NCBI GenBank assembly: GCA_003551865.1
Contig: PUNU01000197.1
Span: forward strand, 1 to 5,856
Direction of reading: 5' to 3'
Length of the DNA stretch: 5,856 nucleotides
Source: Syntrophomonadaceae bacterium
GTDB lineage: Bacteria; Bacillota_D; Dethiobacteria; DTU022
The translations under genes and the position numbers were made by a program. The notes below the pieces were generated by a model. That model saw only the letters and a program-made list of their open reading frames with translations, had not been told where the DNA came from and did not search any database. The stretch's first letter is position 1. Every line of letters begins with the position of its first letter. This document shows, piece after piece, positions 1 to 5,856 of this stretch.

Positions 1-2191
1 CCAGGCGGTCGAGGTGGATCAGACAACCGCTGGGCAACCAAGGGAAGCCTTGCTCGATCTGGTGGTCCACGCGCTTTTCCGGCCGGGCGCTGAGGGCGCG
101 GAAACGATCGGCGTAGCGAAAGCGGCGATCCTGTGGCGCTACGAAATCCAGCACCGTCAGGTGCGGCTTGCCCTCATTCAGGCGCAGTCCACGGCCGAGC
201 TGTTGAAGATACACTGTCAGACTCTCGGTTGGCCTAAGCAGCAATAGCGTGTCGACCTCTGGTAGATCCACACCTTCGTTGTAAAGGTCTACCGTGAAGA
301 CGAAGCGAATGCGCCCCTCGCGCAGGTCGCGCTGTACCGACTCCCGCTCGTGGTCCGAGCTCTCGCCGGTCAGCACCGCGCTGGGCACCTGCTTGGCCGA
401 AAAATACTTGGCCATGAACCGGGCATGGGCGCGGCTGATGCAAAAACCCAAGCCTCGGACGGTGCCGAGATCCGTGGCGTGTTCATGGGTCTGCTGCAAC
501 ACCCAATCAGCGCGCGCCTGGTTGCCGGTGAAAACGCCTTCCAGCTCTTCGGCGTCATAGCCCCCGCGCTGCCAGCTCACCCGGCTCAGATCCACGGACT
601 CGTGGTCGGCCACGCCGAAGTAGTGGAACGGCACCAGCAAGCGCCTTTCGATCGCATCCGGTAGGCGGATCTCATGCGTATAGCGCTGGCCAAAATACTT
701 GCGGATATCGTCGGCATCCGTGCGTTCCGGCGTCGCAGTCAGGCCGAGCAGGCATCTGGGCCGCACATGCTCGAGGATGCGCAGGTAGCTGCCGGCGCTA
801 CTGTGATGCGCCTCATCCAGAACCACGTAATCGAAATGCCCCGGGGCGAGTTGATCGAGGTCTCGGGCATTCCAGCTTTGCACCGTGCAAAACAGGTGGC
901 GGTCCTGACGCGGGCGCGCCCCGCCCACCAGCACGACGCCAAAATCGTGGTCCTGCAACACATGACGGAAGCTGGCCATGGCCTGACGCAGGATCTCCTC
1001 GCGGTGGGCGATAAACAGCAGCGACGGCCGCCCCTTATTCGCCTGCCCGCGGGCAAAGCGTCGATAGTAGAAGGCGGCGATCATGGTCTTGCCGGTACCG
1101 GTGGCGGCGATCACCAGATGGCGGTTGATCCCCGAACGGCGTTCGCGCTGGATGTCCTCCAGGATCTCCTCCTGGAACGCATACGGACGCAGATCAAAGA
1201 ACGTGGTGGCATCCTTCTGCACTGTCGACCCTGTGCAGGCTTCCGACTCGAGCGCTTGTTGCAGGCGAGGCAGGTCTTCCGCGGTCAGGGGCTCAAACTC
1301 GGCGGGATCTTCCCAGTGTGCCTCGAACGAGGTCTGGATCTGGCGCCACATATGCGGTAGCTCATATTCGCTGACCTTCGCCGTCCACTCCAGGCCCTCA
1401 TCCATCGCCACCCGCGACACATTCGCCGACCCGATGTAGGCACTGCCAAACCCCGTGTTCCGATGAAAGAGGTACGCCTTGGCATGCAGGCGCGTGCGGT
1501 GCGCGTCGTAGGAGATCCGAATCTCCGTGTTCGGTAGGCTCAGCAGAAACTCGATCGCCTTCAGATCCGTGGCCCCGAGGTACGAGGTGGTCGCGATCTG
1601 CAGCCTGGGCGAGCCGCAAGTTGCCGGGGTCTCGGTAAAGCGCTTCAGCGTCTCCCGCAGGGCCCGAATCCCGCTCCATTTGATAAACGACACGAGCCAA
1701 TCGGCGCGATCCGCGGTGGCCAGTTCCTTCTCGATCTGCGTAACGAGACTCGGTGTGCGATCAGACCCGGTGAGCAGGCTCGACAGGGCCAGTGGTACGT
1801 CGGGCCGTACCGTTTCCCGCTGCCCAACCCGGTCGGCGGCCCGGGAACGCACTTCCAAAAGCTGCCGAAACGGAGGGTGCGGAAGGTCCTCCTCGATCCC
1901 GGACAGCGGATGGCCGGCCGCCGTCAGTGCGGCCGCCAGTGCCTGCACGGCCCGCGTCCAGTCCTCATGCCCCTTCTCGCGCAGTTCTCCAGCCCGCTCC
2001 GCCAGCCGCTGCGCCAGTTCGGCGAACAGGCTCATCGCCAGATCGTCACCCTCGAGCCCCTTCCCCCAACGGGCGTGATCCTCCAGGCCAAGCGCCTCCA
2101 GCGCCTGGCGTACTCGAGGCGTGTCAAGGCGCTCATGCAGTCCGACCCAATCGACCGTGGACATGCCCTTGGCTGGGTCGTCTCGGCTCAT
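1..2191 (-). CDS. PLD-nuclease/SF2 DEAH helicase, DUF3427 family (3' end beyond window)
   Basis: The frame is open from ATG at 2191 to the left edge: 730 full codons and no stop. After an alpha-helical N-terminal part (about residues 1-160) comes a single phospholipase-D-type phosphodiesterase motif, H236-A-K238 followed by GSAN at 254-257. The SF2 helicase core follows: Walker A ATGTGKT (363-369), DEAH (459-462), LTATP (484-488), motif V NEGVDLP (638-644) and motif VI QLGRGLR (664-670). The last visible residues, a 'FPWLPSGC' stretch, resemble the segment that leads into DUF3427 in this family, so a few hundred residues are probably missing. The family is expected to translocate on or remodel DNA in the cytoplasm, with the PLD domain as a candidate nuclease. 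The HKD motif has His243 where classic PLD enzymes have Asp, which I recall as normal for this subfamily. The start overlaps the Nudix stop (ATGA), implying coupled translation. Met10 is a possible alternative start. Identity is strong; a role in phage defence or repair is inferred. Confidence 0.9.
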   Translation of the reverse strand, partial: MSRDDPAKGMSTVDWVGLHERLDTPRVRQALEALGLEDHARWGKGLEGDDLAMSLFAELAQRLAERAGELREKGHEDWTRAVQALAAALTAAGHPLSGIEEDLPHPPFRQLLEVRSRAADRVGQRETVRPDVPLALSSLLTGSDRTPSLVTQIEKELATADRADWLVSFIKWSGIRALRETLKRFTETPATCGSPRLQIATTSYLGATDLKAIEFLLSLPNTEIRISYDAHRTRLHAKAYLFHRNTGFGSAYIGSANVSRVAMDEGLEWTAKVSEYELPHMWRQIQTSFEAHWEDPAEFEPLTAEDLPRLQQALESEACTGSTVQKDATTFFDLRPYAFQEEILEDIQRERRSGINRHLVIAATGTGKTMIAAFYYRRFARGQANKGRPSLLFIAHREEILRQAMASFRHVLQDHDFGVVLVGGARPRQDRHLFCTVQSWNARDLDQLAPGHFDYVVLDEAHHSSAGSYLRILEHVRPRCLLGLTATPERTDADDIRKYFGQRYTHEIRLPDAIERRLLVPFHYFGVADHESVDLSRVSWQRGGYDAEELEGVFTGNQARADWVLQQTHEHATDLGTVRGLGFCISRAHARFMAKYFSAKQVPSAVLTGESSDHERESVQRDLREGRIRFVFTVDLYNEGVDLPEVDTLLLLRPTESLTVYLQQLGRGLRLNEGKPHLTVLDFVAPQDRRFRYADRFRALSARPEKRVDHQIEQGFPWLPSGCLIHLDRL
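2188..2191 (-). other. ATGA stop/start overlap (translational coupling)
   Basis: The ATG of the helicase (2191-2189) and the TGA of the Nudix gene (2190-2188) share bases. Only a weak GGA lies ahead of the helicase ATG, so ribosomes finishing the Nudix gene probably re-initiate here. This supports a fixed stoichiometry between the two products. Confidence 0.85.
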
Positions 2192-2601
2192 GTGGAACGT
2201 CCAGCAATGAAGAATTCAAGCAATGGCACGTCGGCCGACGCGAGATCGAGGTCACGGGCCTCCTGCGGGCGCACCCAGCACCAGCGGTCATGCACGGTCA
2301 GCCTCGGCGCCACGTCATCCGTCCATGCCCGCAGGGCGACCAACTGGAGCTCCCCGTTCCCCGGAATCCACGTGCGACCGATCTCTTCCCCCACCCGGAT
2401 CTCCATCGCCAGCTCCTCACGGAACTCACGCCACAGCGCAGCCTCCAGGCTCTCGCCCGGCTCCGTCTTGCCCCCAGGGAACTCCCAATACCCGGCAAGT
2501 GTTTGATCGATCCCCCGATGCGCGAGGAAGATCTGTCCGCACGAATCCTCGAGGATCCCGCAGACCACAACGGCCTGGCTCGTTGATGTGAGCGTATCCA
2601 A
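2188..2601 (-). CDS. Nudix hydrolase, MutT-like (8-oxo-dGTP diphosphatase type)
   Basis: A 137-residue protein, the usual size for a MutT-type Nudix hydrolase. The Nudix box spans residues 44-66: G44, E50, R58-E59 and E62-E63 fit GX5EX7REUXEEXGU and are the Mg2+-binding and catalytic positions. The usual Gly after the EE pair is Ala65. The upstream WEFPGGK segment (39-45) is typical of MutT/NudG-like enzymes that hydrolyse oxidised or modified (d)NTPs to the monophosphate and pyrophosphate. The exact substrate cannot be read from sequence. The start is TTG at 2601: no in-frame ATG or GTG lies between the upstream stop (TAG, in the codon series ending near 2634) and this TTG, and a GGAGAG sits 6 bases ahead of it. 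Its stop overlaps the helicase start, so the two are almost certainly co-translated. It may clean the nucleotide pool, or act on a nucleotide signal linked to the helicase; the latter is speculation. Confidence 0.92.
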   Translation of the reverse strand: MDTLTSTSQAVVVCGILEDSCGQIFLAHRGIDQTLAGYWEFPGGKTEPGESLEAALWREFREELAMEIRVGEEIGRTWIPGNGELQLVALRAWTDDVAPRLTVHDRWCWVRPQEARDLDLASADVPLLEFFIAGRST

Positions 2602-2607
2602 CCCGGG

Positions 2608-2613
2608 CTCTCC
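2608..2613 (-). promoter_or_regulatory. Shine-Dalgarno site for the TTG start of the Nudix gene
   Basis: GGAGAG at 2613-2608 is followed by the 6-base spacer CCCGGG and then TTG at 2601. This near-ideal spacing is the reason for choosing the rare TTG start. An ATG overlaps the front of this site (2615-2613) but is in a different frame. Confidence 0.75.
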
Positions 2614-2631
2614 ATTCTGACTGGTGGCATG

Positions 2632-2847
2632 CTACCAGGGAGGACCGGACAGCTTCCCGGATAGCCACGGGCTCTCAAGTGCAAGCCGCACAGCCTCTGA
2701 GTAGCCGCGGCCCATTCTCGGATGACCGTGCTTTGCGGAATCTGTATAGCTGTCAAGTCCCGGGGTGAGGTAGCCATGCTTCTCAATAAGCTCCGCGACA
2801 GGAAGGCGGAAATCAGTACGCTGGGTGCGAGGAAACGGGGTCAGGTC
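2632..2847 (-). pseudogene. 3' remnant of an unrecognised gene (71 codons, no start)
   Basis: An open minus-strand frame of 71 codons ends at TAG (2634-2632), 30 bases before the Nudix TTG. The translation is balanced and protein-like (for example AELIEKHGY, GRGYSEAVRLALES, SPWLSGK), unlike the Arg/Pro/Ser-rich shadow frames. It has no ATG, GTG or TTG apart from an internal Met45. The frame is closed upstream by a TGA at 2850-2848 that lies inside the palindromic repeat. The simplest reading is that this is the C-terminal end of a gene that once headed the Nudix-helicase operon and lost its 5' part at the repeat. I do not recognise the family. Its third codon positions are less GC-rich than in the flanking genes. 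It could instead be a non-coding leader that happens to stay open, though the residue composition argues against that. Confidence 0.5.
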
Positions 2848-2902
2848 TCACATTCCAACACAGCGCACCAACAAAGAGTTGGATTGTGAGCCCCGACCCC
2901 GT
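2835..2902. repeat. Imperfect palindrome, REP/RAYT-associated or MITE-like
   Basis: The arms 2835-2859 and 2878-2902 are inverted copies, 25 bp each with 22 matching positions, around an 18-base loop (2860-2877). The left arm begins ACGGGGTCAGGTCTCACA. Sequences of the type GGGGTCAGGTCT...AGACCTGACCCC are, from memory, common as palindromes near IS200-like Y1 (RAYT) transposase genes in proteobacteria; this is recall, not a search. No transposase is present in the window. There is no T-run after either arm, so an intrinsic terminator is unlikely, although the hairpin could affect RNA stability. It sits exactly between two gene remnants on opposite strands, suggesting insertion or recombination at this point. 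Confidence 0.7.
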
Positions 2903-3596
2903 CCACCGCGCTTCATTCTCAGCGGACCTGGCCCGATCTCTCGGCATGACCGCAATCCCAATTCAGGCCGCACGTCGCCCTCTTCGCTGGCGCGGGCCGG
3001 CACATTCAATGGACGCGCTGGTTCCGGACGCTGAACTCCGGGGTACGAATCGCGTCATCTGGATTGCCGCCAAGTACAAGGCCCATCTAGATTTGCTCAC
3101 ATGCCGTGGATGGACTGCTCAGTCGCAGGATTTACAGAATGCGCACCGGGCAGATCTGCACCAGGCGCTGGCTTACGCCTCCCTCGCAGATGCGCCGCAG
3201 GTGGATACCTTGCTCCTATATCCCCAGCTCGCAACTCATACTCTCTCCCCGGCAACGGTTGCAACGGTTACGTCAGGAAGGCGCCGCGTGCGTCTCGTGT
3301 TGGCGGCAGTCCCCTTGGGTTACCGCAATCCGGGACAGAAGGAGCAATGCCTTCGCTCGTTCCGTGACCTGCTTGCCGCTTGGCGGCTCTACACCCACAG
3401 GATCCTGGCCCTGCCGGCGAATTGGGTATCAACCACCCACAAAACCCCCGTGATCGCGAGCCGCATCGCGGCCGTGGCAATCAGCCCACGAAACCGAATG
3501 GCTAAGGCGGACGTCCCTCAACTGGCCAACTGGGCGACGTATTCGCCGATGACAGCAAGTTCAGATAGTGCATCGTCCTCCAGCACGATCGGCTGA
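2886..3596 (+). pseudogene. Remnant of a McrC-like PD-(D/E)xK restriction nuclease
   Basis: This frame is open from a GTG at 2886 to a TGA at 3594-3596 (236 codons). Only the middle (about residues 20-165) looks like protein. It resembles the C-terminal nuclease domain of McrC/LlaJI- or DUF2357-type restriction proteins: VPDAEL with P47-D48, then IAAKYK with K63, then ADLHQALAYA with a Q93xxxY97 motif, LLYPQ (111-114 region) and a closing strand-helix segment (133-163). The usual D-x-K is A61-A62-K63. One base change, GAC to GCC at 3067, would explain the loss, so the site is probably dead. The only start is a GTG inside the palindrome and the N-terminal domain of the family is absent. The last 60 or so codons look non-native and run antisense through the end of the DUF2075 gene. 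I call it a decayed, 5'-truncated gene. Family assignment is by motif only. Confidence 0.6.
3252..3269 (+). repeat. Perfect tandem duplication of a 9-bp unit
   Basis: GCAACGGTT occurs twice in direct succession within the McrC-like remnant, giving the residues ATVATV in frame. It may be a replication-slippage duplication that kept the frame, or chance. Confidence 0.5.
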
Positions 3597-5856
3597 TAAC
3601 CGGGCACACTGGATTCCGGTTTGAGGATGATCCGCACATGGCGCCACTCCGTGTCGGGATCGGTCGTTTTCTCGCTGTGATAGCGCTTAACGGTAAAGCT
3701 AGCGCCAGTGTCAGGGTCGTTGATGCCGCGGTGCTGTACCATCACGATCTTGCCCTCGCGCGTACCGCCTGCAGGCGCAGCAAACAGGCACCATGCGCCA
3801 TTTGGAATCCGGCGGTTCATGGACTCGCCGACCACCTGCGCAATGAACATGCCGGGCCTAGGCACGATGAAATCGGGCGGGGCCACCCAGTCGAAGGCCT
3901 CCGGACTCTGCTCCACGTTCTGCAGCTCGCTGAAGCCGCCTGCGGCCACCTTAAATGAAACCACCGGCAGGGCATTTACAAACGGCTCGATTTTCTCGTG
4001 TGCAAGTTTCGGGAACGGGAGAAAATTCGAATCGGCCCTCTTTTCGCCGGAAGGCTCAGGCCCCCTGGCATTCTGCCGCACCAGCGTGCGGAAGTAGGCA
4101 TTGGTCTCCGGATCCGTCGACCAAACGAGGCATCCCTTCATCCCGCGACTCATAAGCGTGCGGTAGGTATTCTTGATGATCTGGTCGGCCTTCTTTCGGG
4201 CCTGATCCGGGTCTTCCTTCAGCGCCCTCTTGTAGCCCTTGATCGAGGCATCGTTCTGCGAACGCGCATCCGGCACTGTGATGACCTCGCCGTCACGCAC
4301 GATCAGGTCGGGGCCGATGATCACACCCACATGGTCCAGTTCCAGCCCCTGACTGGTATGGATACAACCGATCTGGTGTACTGAATCCGGCTGGATGATC
4401 CAGGTGGAACCGTCCTTGTCGAGGTTCCACTGCATGGCAAAGTTGTGCTCCGGGAAGCGGATATCCATCCCGTCCCCGCCCTTCTTACTGTCCCAGTCCC
4501 AGCAATAGCCCGCCAGCATCCGCGCACGATTGGCCTGCACGTTCAACGCAAAGATGCGATCACGCAGTTCGGTGGGCGAACCAACCCCCTCGAACGAATA
4601 GTCGAGTCCGACCAGATCCTCGTTCGCGGTGTCCCGAATCTGCAGGGCGTGGTCGAGCCAGGCCAGATAGCCATCAGAACCGGCGCAGCGAAACTGCGAG
4701 CGCAGATCGGCGTAGTGGAGGGTCGCGCCGGCCGCCTTCGCCCAGCGTTCAATCTCCTCACACGAACCAATGTCCTTCCAGTGAATCCGCTGCTCCTCGT
4801 CCAGAAAGAAGACCGCCGAGCGCGCCGCATGGATGATCTCCTTGATCTGGTTCTCACCCAAATTCTGGTACATGCCTGATTTCTCGTTCAGCCGGTGGGC
4901 CTCGTCCACGACCAGGGTATCGAAGGTGTCCAGCTCCGTTTCGTGGTAAGAACCCGAGCCGCGGAACAGGTTACTGATGCGGCTTTTCTTCATCGTGCCG
5001 GTCAGCTTGGCCTCGTACACCGCCCTCGGTGCCGCATTCCGTGTCACGTACTGGGCCACCTTCCCCCGCCGGGTCAGCTCCCCCAGCAGATTCACGGCAA
5101 CAACTGACTTTCCGGTGCCAGGTCCACCCTGCACGATGAACACCTGCTTGCCGTGCTGCTCCGCGATGTCGGAAAGGTCGAGCGCACTCTCGTAGACCAG
5201 CTTCTGGTCATCGATCATCAGAAACGCCGCATTGCCCGCCAGCAGGGACGCCAGATGATCCGCGAGCGACTTCGATGGGCGAATACGGCTGTTCTCGATG
5301 CGATAGAGGATATCGTTGGCATCCCCGTGGCGCACATGCTGGCTAAGGAAACGGGCAAGCTTTCCGGTGTCCACCTTAAGGAAGGCCGGGGCGCGCTCCA
5401 GATGATCGTGGTAGCGCGCGTCCGCAATGCCGGGCGAGACGCTGTTGTGCAGGTAGGCACAGGGGTGAAGACCGATGTTTTCGGTCTGCACCGTCTCGTT
5501 ATAGTCCTCCAGCAGCGCCGCATAGGACCACGCCTGATAGGAGGGATGCGTGACTTCACGTTCCCGTCCTCCGACGAAGGTGCGCACGATCGCGTCCTTC
5601 TCCGTCGCCTCCACGTGCTCCCACTGCTTCAGTTCAACGATCACCGCGGTGTCATGCCCGTCGCTGTTGCGGCCGGTCAGGATGAAGTCCACCCGCTTGG
5701 AGGTCTGCGGGATCATGTACTCGATGGCCACCCCGGCATCATCCGGGATGTCGGATGCACTTAGCACGTTCTCCATGTACTGCATGGAGTTGCGCCAGGA
5801 CATGACCTCGTTGGGCGAGGGCCTGCCCTTCCCGCTCGCAAGCATCCTGGCTAGGA
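3518..5856 (-). CDS. DUF2075 nuclease-helicase with C-terminal LexA-like S24 peptidase (5' end beyond window)
   Basis: A frame of at least 778 codons, open through the right edge and ending at TGA 3520-3518. Residues are numbered from the Met at 5845. Homologues, as I recall them, have about 40 residues before the 'SWRNSMQYM' segment (16-24), so this Met is probably internal and the true start lies outside. Domain 1 (about 30-115) is a RecB-like PD-(D/E)xK nuclease: D53, E71-L-K73 and Q104xxxY108. Domain 2 (about 190-590) is the DUF2075/Schlafen group 3-like SF1 helicase: Walker A GGPGTGKS (240-247), DEAH (314-317), FLDEEQ (347-352), LRSQFR (381-386), HTSQGLELD (496-504) and YRTLMSRGMKG (561-571). 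After a linker (about 592-625), domain 3 is an S24 peptidase fold: predicted cleavage site A635-G636, catalytic Ser675 in GESM and Lys720 in TVKRY. All key residues are present. The protein is predicted to unwind or degrade nucleic acid and to be released or inactivated by self-cleavage; that regulatory role is inferred. The promoter is outside the window and no clear terminator follows the stop. Confidence 0.9.
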   Translation of the reverse strand, partial: LARMLASGKGRPSPNEVMSWRNSMQYMENVLSASDIPDDAGVAIEYMIPQTSKRVDFILTGRNSDGHDTAVIVELKQWEHVEATEKDAIVRTFVGGREREVTHPSYQAWSYAALLEDYNETVQTENIGLHPCAYLHNSVSPGIADARYHDHLERAPAFLKVDTGKLARFLSQHVRHGDANDILYRIENSRIRPSKSLADHLASLLAGNAAFLMIDDQKLVYESALDLSDIAEQHGKQVFIVQGGPGTGKSVVAVNLLGELTRRGKVAQYVTRNAAPRAVYEAKLTGTMKKSRISNLFRGSGSYHETELDTFDTLVVDEAHRLNEKSGMYQNLGENQIKEIIHAARSAVFFLDEEQRIHWKDIGSCEEIERWAKAAGATLHYADLRSQFRCAGSDGYLAWLDHALQIRDTANEDLVGLDYSFEGVGSPTELRDRIFALNVQANRARMLAGYCWDWDSKKGGDGMDIRFPEHNFAMQWNLDKDGSTWIIQPDSVHQIGCIHTSQGLELDHVGVIIGPDLIVRDGEVITVPDARSQNDASIKGYKRALKEDPDQARKKADQIIKNTYRTLMSRGMKGCLVWSTDPETNAYFRTLVRQNARGPEPSGEKRADSNFLPFPKLAHEKIEPFVNALPVVSFKVAAGGFSELQNVEQSPEAFDWVAPPDFIVPRPGMFIAQVVGESMNRRIPNGAWCLFAAPAGGTREGKIVMVQHRGINDPDTGASFTVKRYHSEKTTDPDTEWRHVRIILKPESSVPGYQPIVLEDDALSELAVIGEYVAQLAS

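Noticed and set aside
674..1360. 228-codon plus-strand frame within the helicase gene.
   Set aside because: It is antisense to the Walker A and DEAH coding region of the helicase; long antisense frames are expected in GC-rich genes. No domain is recognisable.
2742..2757. Possible LexA (SOS) box: one strand reads CTGTATAGCTGTCAAG, upstream of the Nudix-helicase pair.
   Set aside because: Only the left half matches the CTGTATATATATACAG consensus; the right end is AAG instead of CAG. It also lies inside the protein-like remnant frame, about 140 bases from the Nudix start.
2720..2770. Minus-strand promoter candidates (a TTGACA and a TATACA close together).
   Set aside because: The two elements are only 3 bases apart, and no partner element sits at a 16-18 base spacing for either.
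2298..2786. 162-codon minus-strand frame overlapping the Nudix gene and its upstream region.
   Set aside because: It is a different frame from the Nudix gene, which has a full Nudix box and a good ribosome site. The translation is Arg/Ser-rich and shows no motif.
3460..3472. Short hairpin GCCGC-ATC-GCGGC downstream of the DUF2075 stop, considered as a terminator.
   Set aside because: The stem is only 5 bp and no run of T follows on the minus strand.
5153..5764. 203-codon plus-strand frame within the DUF2075 gene.
   Set aside because: Antisense shadow of the nuclease and Walker A coding part, with no independent motif or ribosome site.
5801..5845. Met at 5845 or Met at 5803 as the true start of the DUF2075 protein.
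   Set aside because: The frame stays open to the window edge, neither site has a well-spaced Shine-Dalgarno sequence, and the segment just after them matches an interior part of the family as I recall it.

Overview
The window is GC-rich proteobacterial DNA, most likely from a gammaproteobacterium. That placement rests on base composition, codon use and the style of one palindromic repeat, so it is tentative. It looks like part of a DNA-defence or DNA-repair island. All intact genes read leftwards (minus strand) and encode nucleic-acid-acting enzymes. Both large genes run off the window edges.

Right half (3518-5856, minus): a large DUF2075-family protein whose first codons lie beyond the right edge. 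It joins a RecB-like PD-(D/E)xK nuclease domain, a superfamily 1 helicase and a C-terminal LexA/UmuD-like S24 self-cleaving peptidase domain. A cleavable switch attached to a nuclease-helicase is the most striking feature here.

Middle (2602-3517): a scarred stretch with no intact gene. On the plus strand is a remnant of a McrC-like PD-(D/E)xK restriction nuclease, with no normal start and with Ala where a catalytic Asp is expected. On the minus strand is a 71-codon tail of an unrecognised gene, also without a start. A hairpin-forming palindrome of the REP/transposase-associated type (2835-2902) lies exactly where the two remnants abut.

Left half (1-2601, minus): a two-gene unit. A MutT-like Nudix hydrolase starts at TTG behind a strong Shine-Dalgarno sequence. 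It overlaps by ATGA a large protein with a PLD-type phosphodiesterase domain and an SF2 DEAH helicase. The end of that protein, expected to be a DUF3427 domain, lies beyond the left edge.

The likely theme is two separate nuclease-helicase modules, one paired with a nucleotide-cleaning enzyme and one with a damage-type protease switch, beside the ruin of a third restriction gene. Family assignments come from motifs read directly in the translations. The defensive role and the way the parts cooperate are inference.
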